Shown here one piece after another: positions 1 to 7,325 of a stretch of DNA of 13,222 nt; the first letter of the stretch is position 1, and each line of letters starts with the position of its first letter. The stretch lies in the NCBI GenBank assembly GCA_023444445.1, contig JAEXMK010000140.1, positions 1-13,222 on the forward strand, given 5' to 3'. The stretch comes from Pseudomonadota bacterium. Its GTDB lineage: Bacteria > Pseudomonadota > Alphaproteobacteria > Rhizobiales > Rhizobiaceae. Both the position numbers and the translations under genes were made by a program. The notes under the pieces were generated by a model. That model had not been told where the DNA came from. It saw only the letters and a program-made list of their open reading frames with translations, and made no database searches.

Positions 1-1120
<1,120 letters not shown>

Positions 1121-1375
1121 ACTTCTCTCTCCCAAGATAATACAGTTTCAAGCACGGGCGACTGTGCATTGTGTATGCCGCCGTTTGATGTGACTACATT
1201 TACATTTTCTGAGATTTGAACGCCAGAACAAACATAAAAACAGTGACTTGAAAGAGGTTATACTGTAGGATGCATGACAGAGTGGCGCTGTAAAATTGTA
1301 AATTTTGTAAAAGAAATTGATCTGTCGAGTTTGTAACAAGCTTGTATGAGTTGACGGGGATGGAGGGTCGACGCA
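1121..1375. promoter_or_regulatory. Divergent intergenic region between aceA and its likely regulator
   Basis: This 255-bp AT-rich region must hold the promoters of aceA (minus) and of the regulator (plus). I could not fix a convincing -35/-10 pair for either gene. Visible structure is a run of TGTAAA-type boxes at 1287-1311, an inverted copy (TTTACA, 1199-1204), another TTTGTAAC at 1330-1337 and a perfect 10-bp palindrome ACAAGCTTGT at 1336-1345. GGAGGG at 1362-1367 is the regulator's ribosome binding site, 8 nt before its ATG. Confidence 0.6.
1287..1337. promoter_or_regulatory. Candidate operator: repeated TTTGTAAA-like boxes
   Basis: Three 8-mers of the form NYTGTAAA lie nearly head to tail at 1287-1294 (GCTGTAAA), 1295-1302 (ATTGTAAA) and 1304-1311 (TTTGTAAA). 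A fourth, TTTGTAAC, lies at 1330-1337. As I remember them, the sites of the related ScfR regulators PccR (Rhodobacter) and RamB (Corynebacterium) are built around TTTGCAAA, one base from the best box here. Binding by the adjacent regulator is inference. The boxes end about 40 nt before the regulator's ATG, so they would suit autoregulation, and perhaps control of aceA from a distance. Confidence 0.4.
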
Positions 1376-2791
1376 ATGTCGGAAAACAAGATTTTTGCAG
1401 GCCCTCGCGTGCGCCGTATTCGCAATGGTCTTGCATTGACGCAGACGGCCATGGCCGAGGCGCTGGCGATTTCGCCGTCTTACCTTAACCTCATCGAACG
1501 CAACCAGCGACCGCTCACCGTGCAACTGCTGTTGAAGCTCGCCTCTGTCTACAAGGTCGATCTGGACGATCTGCAAGGCGAAAGCGCCGGTTCCGCCGGG
1601 CAGTTGCGGGAGGTCTTCGCCGATCCATTGCTGGCGGGCGAGGTGCCATCGCCACAGGAATTGATCGAAGTGGCCGATGCCGCGCCGAATGCGGCAAGCG
1701 GCGTCCTCAAGCTCTATCGTGCTTACCGGGAGCAGGCGCAGCGCCTTTCGGATCTCTCCGATCTTCTGGCGCGGGAGGGACATGAGACGGCGCTGTCTTC
1801 TACGCGCCTGCCGATCGACGAGGTGCGGCACGTCTTCGAAAACCGTTCAGCCTATTTCCATATGATCGACGCGGCGGCGGAGGAGCTGAACAAACAATTG
1901 GCGGCGGGCGACGATCTCGCTTCGGGATTGAGAGCATGGCTTCAGAAGAACCACGGCATCGTTGTCAGAACCCTGCCGGTCCACGCCATGCCGAATCTGA
2001 GACGGCGTTATGATCGCCATTCGATGCGGCTGTTCCTCTCTGAGCGCCTGTCGCAGGCGGATCAGTTGCGGGAAATGGCCATGGAGACCTGTCTTCTTGC
2101 CCTTCGCGAAGAGATAGGAGCGGAACTGGATGTGCTCGGCCTGACGGGAGAGGAGGCGCGGCGCATCGCCCGTTTCGAATTGGCGCGCTATGCCGCCCAT
2201 GCGCTGATGATGCCCTATGGTTCGTTTCTCGCCGCCGCGCTGCGGGCAAAATACGATGTCGATGTCCTGCGGTCGCGTTTTAACGTTTCATTCGAGCAGG
2301 CAGCCAGCCGTTTGGTCACCCTGCAACGGCCCTCGGCTCTAGCAATCCCGTTTTTCCTGATGGAGATCGACAATGCCGGCAACCGTTTTCGTCTCGCAGG
2401 TGCCGGTGGTTTCCCGCGGGCGCGATTCGGCGGCCTCTGTCCGCGGCTGAACATCCACGCTGCCTTCGCCCAGCCGGGGCAGGTGCTGGTGGAAGCGGTT
2501 GAGATGCCTGATGGCGACGCCTTCCTCACGGTGTCGCGCACCCTGGAAGGTCCACAGGCCGGCTTCGGCGAAAGAGTGCGCCGGACCGCCGTGCTTCTGG
2601 GTTGCGATCTCGCTCAGGCGGGGGACACCGTCTATGGCCCTGCTGCGTCCGGCGCACCGCCGGTTGCCGTCGGCCCCTCATGCCGGCTGTGCGAAAGGCA
2701 GGGCTGCCTCTCACGGGCCGAAGCGCCGCTCACCCGCCCGCTGGGGTTGGATGAAATGGTCAGCGGCCTGAGTGTTTTCGACTTCCAGTAA
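1376..2791 (+). CDS. XRE-family short-chain fatty acyl regulator (ScfR; RamB/PccR-like)
   Basis: This is a DNA-binding regulator of the ScfR group, whose studied members (RamB of Corynebacterium, PccR of Rhodobacter) control acetate, glyoxylate-shunt or propionyl-CoA genes. The 471-residue protein has an XRE helix-turn-helix at about residues 10-66 (RVRRIRNGLALTQTAMAEAL, then SPSYLNLIERNQRPLT). A central IrrE/ImmA-like domain covers about 150-310, with RFELARYAAHALMMPYGSF where a metalloprotease would carry HExxH, so it is probably not catalytic. The C-terminal ScfR domain (about 310-465) contains CPRLNIHAAF (C355, H361) and the cysteine cluster C436-x2-C439-x4-C444, typical of the family and suited to binding a metal or reacting with a ligand. 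The start at 1376 is supported by GGAGGG 8 nt upstream and the early HTH. Being divergent from aceA suggests control of the glyoxylate shunt in response to an acyl-CoA; this is inference. It is not known here whether it represses or activates. Confidence 0.9.
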   Translation: MSENKIFAGPRVRRIRNGLALTQTAMAEALAISPSYLNLIERNQRPLTVQLLLKLASVYKVDLDDLQGESAGSAGQLREVFADPLLAGEVPSPQELIEVADAAPNAASGVLKLYRAYREQAQRLSDLSDLLAREGHETALSSTRLPIDEVRHVFENRSAYFHMIDAAAEELNKQLAAGDDLASGLRAWLQKNHGIVVRTLPVHAMPNLRRRYDRHSMRLFLSERLSQADQLREMAMETCLLALREEIGAELDVLGLTGEEARRIARFELARYAAHALMMPYGSFLAAALRAKYDVDVLRSRFNVSFEQAASRLVTLQRPSALAIPFFLMEIDNAGNRFRLAGAGGFPRARFGGLCPRLNIHAAFAQPGQVLVEAVEMPDGDAFLTVSRTLEGPQAGFGERVRRTAVLLGCDLAQAGDTVYGPAASGAPPVAVGPSCRLCERQGCLSRAEAPLTRPLGLDEMVSGLSVFDFQ

Positions 2792-2859
2792 GCTTTTCCA
2801 CGCAATTTTTCGCGTGTGAAACACATGTGGTTGAAAATGCTGTGCTGCACATTTCCCGC

Positions 2860-2888
2860 TTGCCCCCGTCTGTTTTCCTTTCTAGTCT
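2860..2888 (+). promoter_or_regulatory. Candidate promoter of the pot operon
   Basis: TTGCCC (2860-2865, preceded by C as in rhizobial CTTGNC -35 elements) is separated by 17 bp from TAGTCT (2883-2888). Transcription would start near 2895, giving a leader of about 50 nt before the binding-protein ATG. The leader has a small hairpin, TCACG (2905-2909) with CGTGA (2917-2921), and a ribosome binding site AGGAG at 2934-2938. The rest of the 2792-2943 gap shows a weak 5-bp stem (CACGC/GCGTG) after the regulator stop, without a U-tract, so no clear terminator for the regulator is present. No polyamine riboswitch is recognisable. Confidence 0.4.
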
Positions 2889-2943
2889 CTCCTAAAAAAG
2901 GGGATCACGCTCCCACCGTGAGGATGCGTTAACAGGAGACATC

Positions 2944-4041
2944 ATGAAAAACCGTTCTCTCCGTCTGACCTTGGCTCTCACCACCGTGCTCGTTGCAGCA
3001 GGCTCGGCAATGGCCCAGGAGAAGGTCGTCCACGTCTATAACTGGTCGGATTACATCGATCCCGTCATCCTTGAGGATTTTACCAAGGAAACCGGAATCA
3101 AGGTGGTTTACGACGTCTATGACGGCAACGAGGTGCTGGAGACCAAGCTTCTCGCCGGCGGTTCGGGTTACGATGTCGTGGCGCCCACGTCGCCCTTCCT
3201 TGCAAGACAGATCAAGGCCGGCGTCTATCAGAAGCTGGACAAGTCCAAGCTGCCGAACCTCAAGAACATGTGGCCGGAAATCACGCAGCGTCTGGCGCAA
3301 TACGATCCAGGCAACGAATATGCCGTCAATTACATGTGGGGCACCACCGGCATTGGCTACAACGTCGCCAAGGTGAAGGCGGCGCTTGGCGATGTGCCCG
3401 TTGATAGCTGGGACGTGCTGTTCAAGCCGGAAAATGCCGAGAAGCTGAAGGCCTGTGGCATCAACATTCTCGATGCCTCCGATGAGACTTTCGCGATTGC
3501 GATGAATTACATCGGCAAGAACCCCGACAGCAAGGAGACGGCCGACCTGGAAGCGGGCGGCGAGGTCTATTCCAAGATTCGTCCTTTCGCGAAAACCTTC
3601 AATTCCTCGCCCTATATCAATGACCTTGCCAATGGCGACATCTGCATTTCCATCGGTTGGTCGGGCGATATTCTCCAGGCCAAAACCCGCGCTGAAGAGG
3701 CCAAGAACGGCGTCGAGGTGAATTACGTCATCCCGAAGGAAGGCACCTATATCTGGATGGACAGTTTCGCCATTCCGGCAGACGCCAAGAACGTCGAGGA
3801 AGCCCATGCCTTCATCAACTACATGATGAAACCTGAAGTCGCGGCCAAGGCCTCTGACTATGTGCAATATGCCAACGGCAACCTCGCCTCGCAGGCGCTG
3901 ATGGATCCGGCTGTCGCCAAGAACCCGTCTGTTTATCCGAGCCCGGACACGATGAAGAAGCTCTTCACGATTTCGCCCTACGGGCCAAAGGAACAGCGTG
4001 TCCTCAACCGCGTCTGGACGCAGATCAAGACCGGCAGCTAA
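2944..4041 (+). CDS. potF: Polyamine-binding periplasmic protein, PotF-like
   Basis: This is the substrate-binding protein of a putrescine-type ABC importer; it captures polyamine in the periplasm and delivers it to the PotH-PotI channel. The 365-residue product is close to E. coli PotF (370). It has a Sec signal peptide (MKNRSLRLTLALTT..., cleavage after AMA, residue 24), then VVHVYNWSDYIDP. Ligand-pocket positions can be matched by motif: W34, D36 and Y37 (WSDY); E181 (ASDETF); W239 and D242 (IGWSGD); W271 and D273 (IWMDSFA). E. coli PotF has Phe at the position of W271 while the spermidine-binder PotD has Trp, and the SAS segment of PotF is TSP (82-84) here. Substrate preference may therefore differ from putrescine alone. 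AGGAG 5 nt before ATG supports the start. It is the first gene of a four-gene operon; a hairpin after its stop may favour its higher expression. No truncation is seen. Confidence 0.92.
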   Translation: MKNRSLRLTLALTTVLVAAGSAMAQEKVVHVYNWSDYIDPVILEDFTKETGIKVVYDVYDGNEVLETKLLAGGSGYDVVAPTSPFLARQIKAGVYQKLDKSKLPNLKNMWPEITQRLAQYDPGNEYAVNYMWGTTGIGYNVAKVKAALGDVPVDSWDVLFKPENAEKLKACGINILDASDETFAIAMNYIGKNPDSKETADLEAGGEVYSKIRPFAKTFNSSPYINDLANGDICISIGWSGDILQAKTRAEEAKNGVEVNYVIPKEGTYIWMDSFAIPADAKNVEEAHAFINYMMKPEVAAKASDYVQYANGNLASQALMDPAVAKNPSVYPSPDTMKKLFTISPYGPKEQRVLNRVWTQIKTGS

Positions 4042-4052
4042 CCGGACTTGGC

Positions 4053-4076
4053 AGAGGGTGGCGCCGTCCACCCTCT
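4053..4076 (+). terminator. Hairpin between potF and potG (attenuator or mRNA-stabilising stem)
   Basis: A perfect 9-bp inverted repeat, AGAGGGTGG (4053-4061) and CCACCCTCT (4068-4076), with a 6-nt loop lies 12 nt after the potF stop. It is followed by TTGTCCTTC rather than a clean U-run, so it is at best a leaky terminator. Stems at this place in binding-protein operons often protect the upstream message and lower expression of the ATPase and permease genes; that role is inferred here. Confidence 0.65.
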
Positions 4077-4122
4077 TTGTCCTTCAGGTCGTCGATGAAA
4101 TCTTGGGTGAAATGGGGCGGGC

Positions 4123-5280
4123 ATGGCAAAGACACTCGGACCGGTCAAACGCAAATTCAGCCCTTGGGATAATCCCGATGCGGTGCCCTTCATCCGCTTT
4201 GAAAACGTCACCAAACGGTTTGGCGATTTTGTCGCCGTCAACAATCTGACGCTTGATATTTACGAGCGCGAGTTTTTCTCTCTGCTTGGCCCGTCGGGCT
4301 GCGGCAAGACTACGCTGATGCGCATGCTTGCCGGTTTCGAGGAGCCGACCGAGGGGCGTATCCTGCTGCAGGGCAAGGATATTTCCGGCGTGCCACCCTA
4401 CAAGCGCCCGACCAATATGATGTTCCAGTCCTACGCGCTTTTCCCCCATATGTCGGTGGAGAAGAACGTGGCCTTTGGCCTCGTGCAGGATGGGCTGCCA
4501 AAGGCGGAGATCGCCGCCCGCGTTGAGGAAATGCTGCGGCTCGTAAAGCTGACGGAATTTGCACGGCGGAAGCCAAGCCAGCTTTCCGGGGGGCAGCGCC
4601 AGCGCGTGGCGCTTGCCCGGTCGCTCGCAAAGCGGCCAAAAGTGCTTCTGCTGGATGAACCGCTCGGCGCACTCGACAAAAAGCTGCGCGAGGAAACCCA
4701 GTTCGAACTGATGGATATCCAGACCAATCTCGGTCTGACCTTCCTCATCGTCACCCATGACCAGGAAGAGGCGATGACGGTATCGGACCGCATTGCCGTC
4801 ATGGACAAGGGCAATGTCGTGCAGGTGGCGACGCCAGCCGAAATCTATGAAGCCCCGAACAGTCGCTACGTGGCGGACTTCATTGGCGATATCAATATTT
4901 TCGACGCCAATGTCGTCGCCAATGCTTCCGATATTGGAAAGCCCGGTCTGGTGACGCTCGATTGTGACGGATTGAAGGTGTCGGTGGAGCAGGAATGCGC
5001 GGCGGCCACCGGCAGCCAGGTGGCTTTCGCCATTCGCCCGGAAAAGGTTCGCATTTCGCTCGATCAGCCGGCCGACAGCACTGTCAATTCGGCCTATGGC
5101 GAGGTCTGGGATATTGGTTATCTCGGTGACTTCTCGGTGTTCATCGTCAAGCTTGCCGATGGCCGCGTCATCCGCGCCGCGCAGGCGAATGTGTCGCGCC
5201 TCGTCGACCGTCCCATCACCTTCGGGGATATGGTGTGGCTGAACTGGAAACCGGATTCAGGACTTGTCCTGATACGCTGA
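4123..5280 (+). CDS. potG: Polyamine ABC transporter ATPase, PotG-like
   Basis: This is the ATP-hydrolysing subunit that, as a dimer on the cytoplasmic face, powers polyamine import through PotH-PotI. The 385-residue product carries all ABC motifs: Walker A GPSGCGKT (56-63), Q-loop Q102 in NMMFQSYALFPHM, signature LSGGQ (154-158), Walker B VLLLDEP (174-180), D-loop GALD and H-loop H212 (VTHDQEEAM). The C-terminal part (about 265-385) fits the TOBE regulatory domain of the MalK/PotA/PotG group, including FAIRPEKVRIS and GYLGDFSVF. The spacing PPYKRPTNMMFQSYALFPHMSVEKNVAFGL is that of the PotG/PotA subfamily. The N-terminus before FENVTKRFG is about 26 residues, as in E. coli PotG. Only a loose G-rich stretch (4114-4120) precedes the ATG. 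It follows potF by 81 bp with a hairpin between and precedes potH by 11 bp. Known relatives also transport spermidine, so the exact substrate is uncertain. Confidence 0.95.
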   Translation: MAKTLGPVKRKFSPWDNPDAVPFIRFENVTKRFGDFVAVNNLTLDIYEREFFSLLGPSGCGKTTLMRMLAGFEEPTEGRILLQGKDISGVPPYKRPTNMMFQSYALFPHMSVEKNVAFGLVQDGLPKAEIAARVEEMLRLVKLTEFARRKPSQLSGGQRQRVALARSLAKRPKVLLLDEPLGALDKKLREETQFELMDIQTNLGLTFLIVTHDQEEAMTVSDRIAVMDKGNVVQVATPAEIYEAPNSRYVADFIGDINIFDANVVANASDIGKPGLVTLDCDGLKVSVEQECAAATGSQVAFAIRPEKVRISLDQPADSTVNSAYGEVWDIGYLGDFSVFIVKLADGRVIRAAQANVSRLVDRPITFGDMVWLNWKPDSGLVLIR

Positions 5281-5291
5281 GGGAGGCTTCG

Positions 5292-6200
5292 ATGGCAATC
5301 ACCACTCCCGAAAACCGGCAAAGCCCCTGGCGTTGGCTGGTTGTAGCGGTTCCCTATTTCTGGCTGGTGCTGTTCTTCGCCGCGCCCTTTTTCATCATCT
5401 TTAAAATCTCGCTGTCGGATACGGCGATCTCCATGCCGCCCTATACGCCTGTCTTCGAAGGATTTTCAAAGCTCGGCGAATTTTTCTCGCAGCTGGATTT
5501 CGAGAATTATCTCTTCCTCACCGAAGACCCGCTTTATATCGAAGCCTATCTGTCGTCTCTGCGCATCGCCTTTATCTCCACTTTTCTGCTGCTGTTGATC
5601 GGTTATCCCATGGCGCTGGCCATGGCGCGCGCGCCTTCAGCCGTCCGGCCGACACTGGTGATGCTGGTGATCCTGCCGTTCTGGACCTCGTTCCTGATCC
5701 GCGTTTATGCCTGGATCGGTATTCTGAAGCCCGAGGGCCTGCTGACGGTGCTGTTCCAGTGGCTCGGTTTCCTGGGACCGGACCAGCAGGTCAATATTTT
5801 CCGCACCGAAACGGCGATCTTTATCGGCATCGTTTATTCCTATCTGCCCTTCATGGTGCTGCCGCTTTATTCGGCGCTGGAAAAGCTGGACAATACGCTG
5901 CTGGAAGCCGCTGCCGATCTCGGCTGCCCGCCCTGGAAAGCCTTCTGGAAGATCACTTTCCCGCTCTCCCTACCGGGCGTGGTCGCTGGCTCGATGATCT
6001 GCTTCATCCCGATTACTGGCGAATTCGTCATCCCCGATCTGCTGGGCGGCGCACAGACGCTGATGATCGGCAAGACGCTGTGGACGGAATTCTTCGGCAA
6101 TCGCGACTGGCCTCTGGCCTCCGCCGTCGCCGTGCTCCTGCTGATCCTACTGGTGGTGCCCATCGCCATCTTCCAGAACCAGCAGAAGAAGGTGGGGTGA
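5292..6200 (+). CDS. potH: Polyamine ABC transporter permease, PotH-like
   Basis: This is one of the two inner-membrane subunits that form the polyamine channel. The start is set at 5292 (MAITTPENRQSP) because GGGAGG at 5281-5286 lies 5 nt upstream; a longer reading from 5235 would overlap the end of potG and has no such site. The resulting 302 residues contain about six membrane segments, beginning near WLVVAVPYFWLVLFFAAPFF (15-34). The cytoplasmic EAA loop that docks on the ATPase is EAAADLGCPPWKAFWKITFP (205-224). The periplasmic stretch between the first two membrane segments (about 42-85) is long, as in PotH/PotB. The gene lies 11 bp after potG and 4 bp before potI, so translation is probably coupled. 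It is intact. Confidence 0.94.
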   Translation: MAITTPENRQSPWRWLVVAVPYFWLVLFFAAPFFIIFKISLSDTAISMPPYTPVFEGFSKLGEFFSQLDFENYLFLTEDPLYIEAYLSSLRIAFISTFLLLLIGYPMALAMARAPSAVRPTLVMLVILPFWTSFLIRVYAWIGILKPEGLLTVLFQWLGFLGPDQQVNIFRTETAIFIGIVYSYLPFMVLPLYSALEKLDNTLLEAAADLGCPPWKAFWKITFPLSLPGVVAGSMICFIPITGEFVIPDLLGGAQTLMIGKTLWTEFFGNRDWPLASAVAVLLLILLVVPIAIFQNQQKKVG

Positions 6201-6204
6201 CGCC

Positions 6205-7017
6205 ATGAAGCGCGGAAAATTCGACATCACCGTCCTCACTCTCGGTTTTGCCTTCCTCTACATCCCGATCATCATCCTGATCATCTATTCCTTCAATGCC
6301 TCCAAGCTGGTGACAGTCTGGGGCGGCTTTTCGCTGCAATGGTACAAATCCATGTGGTCGAACCAGAGCCTGATGGATGCGGCCTGGGTAACGCTGCGCG
6401 TGGGTATCCTCAGCGCCACCATCGGCACTATCCTTGGGACCCTGGCGGCGCTGTCTCTCACCCGCTTTGCCCGTTTCCCGGGTAGAGTGCTTTTTTCCGG
6501 TATGATCTATGCGCCGCTCGTTATGCCTGAGGTGATCACCGGCCTGTCGCTGCTATTGCTTTTCGTGGCTGTCGGGGTGGATCGCGGTTTCTGGACTGTC
6601 GTCATCGCCCACACCACCTTCACCATGTGCTATGTGGCGATCGTCGTGCAGTCGCGCCTTCTGACCTTCGACAGGAGCCTTGAGGAAGCCGCCCTCGATC
6701 TCGGCTGCCCGCCGGTCAAGACCTTCTTCCGCATCACCCTGCCGCTGATCTTCCCCGCCGTCATTGCCGGCTGGATGCTTGCCTTCACCCTGTCGCTCGA
6801 CGATCTTGTCATCGCCAGCTTCGCCACCGGCCCAGGTGCGACGACGCTGCCGATCAAGATCTATTCGCAGGTTCGTTTGGGTGTGACGCCGGAAATCAAT
6901 GCCATCTGCACGATCCTGATCGGGCTCGTGACCATTGGCGTTATCGTTGCATCCATCGCCTCCAAACGTACCGAATTGCAGCGGATGCGCGACGAGCATG
7001 CGGCCGCGCGAAACTAA
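6205..7017 (+). CDS. potI: Polyamine ABC transporter permease, PotI-like
   Basis: This is the second channel-forming subunit, partner of the PotH-like protein, completing a PotF2-type importer (binding protein, ATPase dimer, two permeases). The 270-residue protein has about six membrane helices: the first near VLTLGFAFLYIPIIILIIYSF (10-30), the last near ICTILIGLVTIGVIVASIA (234-252). The EAA docking loop is EEAALDLGCPPVKTFFRITLP (160-180), followed by SLDDLVIASFATGPGATTLPIKIY, the conserved end of PotC/PotI proteins. The C-terminal tail is charged and cytoplasmic. Its ATG lies 4 nt after the potH stop, with GGTGGGG (6191-6197) inside the end of potH as ribosome binding site. It is the last gene of the operon; the first convincing terminator lies 262 nt downstream. 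Confidence 0.94.
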   Translation: MKRGKFDITVLTLGFAFLYIPIIILIIYSFNASKLVTVWGGFSLQWYKSMWSNQSLMDAAWVTLRVGILSATIGTILGTLAALSLTRFARFPGRVLFSGMIYAPLVMPEVITGLSLLLLFVAVGVDRGFWTVVIAHTTFTMCYVAIVVQSRLLTFDRSLEEAALDLGCPPVKTFFRITLPLIFPAVIAGWMLAFTLSLDDLVIASFATGPGATTLPIKIYSQVRLGVTPEINAICTILIGLVTIGVIVASIASKRTELQRMRDEHAAARN

Positions 7018-7143
7018 TCAAACGTGGCGTTCTGATTTCGCATTGCTGTTGAAATGGCGGTAAAATCAGGAACCTGTAATTTAGTTTTGGCGCTTTACGG
7101 TCCCAGAATAGGAATTGTCGTCGGTAATTGCTCGATTTTGGTT

Positions 7144-7158
7144 TTAACCGCTTGTTAA
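7144..7158. promoter_or_regulatory. CtrA-type box TTAA-N7-TTAA in a convergent gap
   Basis: The bases are TTAA, CCGCTTG, TTAA: an exact match to the full CtrA recognition consensus of alphaproteobacteria. CTTGTT (7151-7156) overlaps the right half as a possible -35, and 18 bp after it GTAAAT (7175-7180) is a weak -10 on the plus strand. No coding gene starts on either side. Match to consensus is seen; binding is inferred. Confidence 0.5.
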
Positions 7159-7186
7159 TACGAGTTGGCGGAAAGTAAATCCAACG

Positions 7187-7306
7187 CAGGGCTGTCAAAT
7201 TTCTGATGGCCGGGATTGATAATTTCCATATGGCGAGGTTGTCCCCCTTTCTCTCGTTGAAAAAGCACAACTAATACAGGCGGCCGCAAGGCCGCCTTTC
7301 TTTTTG
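7187..7306 (+). ncRNA. Candidate small RNA downstream of a CtrA box
   Basis: The proposed transcript would start about 7187, set by the CtrA box and weak promoter elements at 7151-7180, and end in the terminator at 7279-7306, about 120 nt in all. It contains a pyrimidine-rich stretch around 7242-7255 (CCCCCTTTCTCTC) able to pair with purine-rich ribosome sites, as in several rhizobial riboregulators. This stretch lies between GTTGT (7238-7242) and ACAAC (7268-7272), which could close a stem. No homologous RNA family is recognised. The start is a guess; the terminator is firm. It could equally be the 3' end of the potI message. Confidence 0.3.
7279..7306 (+). terminator. Strong intrinsic terminator
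   Basis: A perfect 8-bp GC-rich stem, AGGCGGCC (7279-7286) and GGCCGCCT (7291-7298), closes a GCAA tetraloop and is followed by TTTCTTTTT to 7306. It acts on plus-strand transcripts. Read from the minus strand the stem is followed by GTATTAGTTGTG, so it would be a poor terminator for the permease message. Confidence 0.88.
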
Positions 7307-7321
7307 CCGGCACCCCGGCAT
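7306..7321. other. Small stem after the permease stop
   Basis: TGCCGG (7306-7311) and CCGGCA (7316-7321) form a perfect 6-bp stem with a CACC loop, 4 bp from the end of the minus-strand permease gene. On neither strand does a U-run follow, so it is not a standard terminator; it could protect the 3' end of the minus-strand message. Confidence 0.4.
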
Positions 7322-7325
7322 TGGT

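Larger units (their letters stand above)
7018..7325. other. Convergent intergenic region with CtrA box, terminator and no protein gene
   Basis: These 308 bp separate the stops of potI (plus) and the iron-type permease (minus). The region is more AT-rich than its neighbours. The only readings are short, without ribosome sites or recognisable products. It holds a weak inverted repeat CTGATTT (7032-7038) / AAATCAG (7063-7069), a perfect TTAA-N7-TTAA box at 7144-7158, a strong intrinsic terminator at 7279-7306 and a second stem at 7306-7321. The simplest reading is a long 3' UTR of potI; the alternative is a small RNA gene between the CtrA box and the terminator. Confidence 0.6.

Noticed and set aside
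1336..1345. Palindrome ACAAGCTTGT before the regulator
   Set aside because: It is short and contains a common hexamer (AAGCTT), with no second copy; kept only as a note within the intergenic region.
1148..1831. A 227-codon minus-strand frame across the aceA-regulator gap and the start of the regulator
   Set aside because: It overlaps the helix-turn-helix coding part on the other strand, has no ribosome site and shows no family feature.
2803..2840. Small stems after the regulator stop (CACGC/GCGTG, GTGT/ACAC)
   Set aside because: Stems of 4-5 bp without a U-run are too weak to call a terminator.
2929..4071. A 380-codon minus-strand frame over potF
   Set aside because: The plus strand encodes a complete signal peptide plus PotF-like protein; the antisense frame is a codon-bias artefact.
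5235..5291. A 19-residue N-terminal extension of the PotH-like permease
   Set aside because: It overlaps the end of potG, and a clear GGGAGG stands 5 nt before the ATG at 5292, so the shorter start is preferred.
6941..7270. A 109-codon minus-strand frame in the convergent gap
   Set aside because: It overlaps the end of potI, starts without a ribosome site and resembles no protein; it is better explained as a chance frame in AT-rich DNA.
7230..7278. A possible leader peptide starting at ATG 7230 before the terminator
   Set aside because: The frame does not stop before the terminator but continues through it and into the permease antisense, and no ribosome site precedes it.
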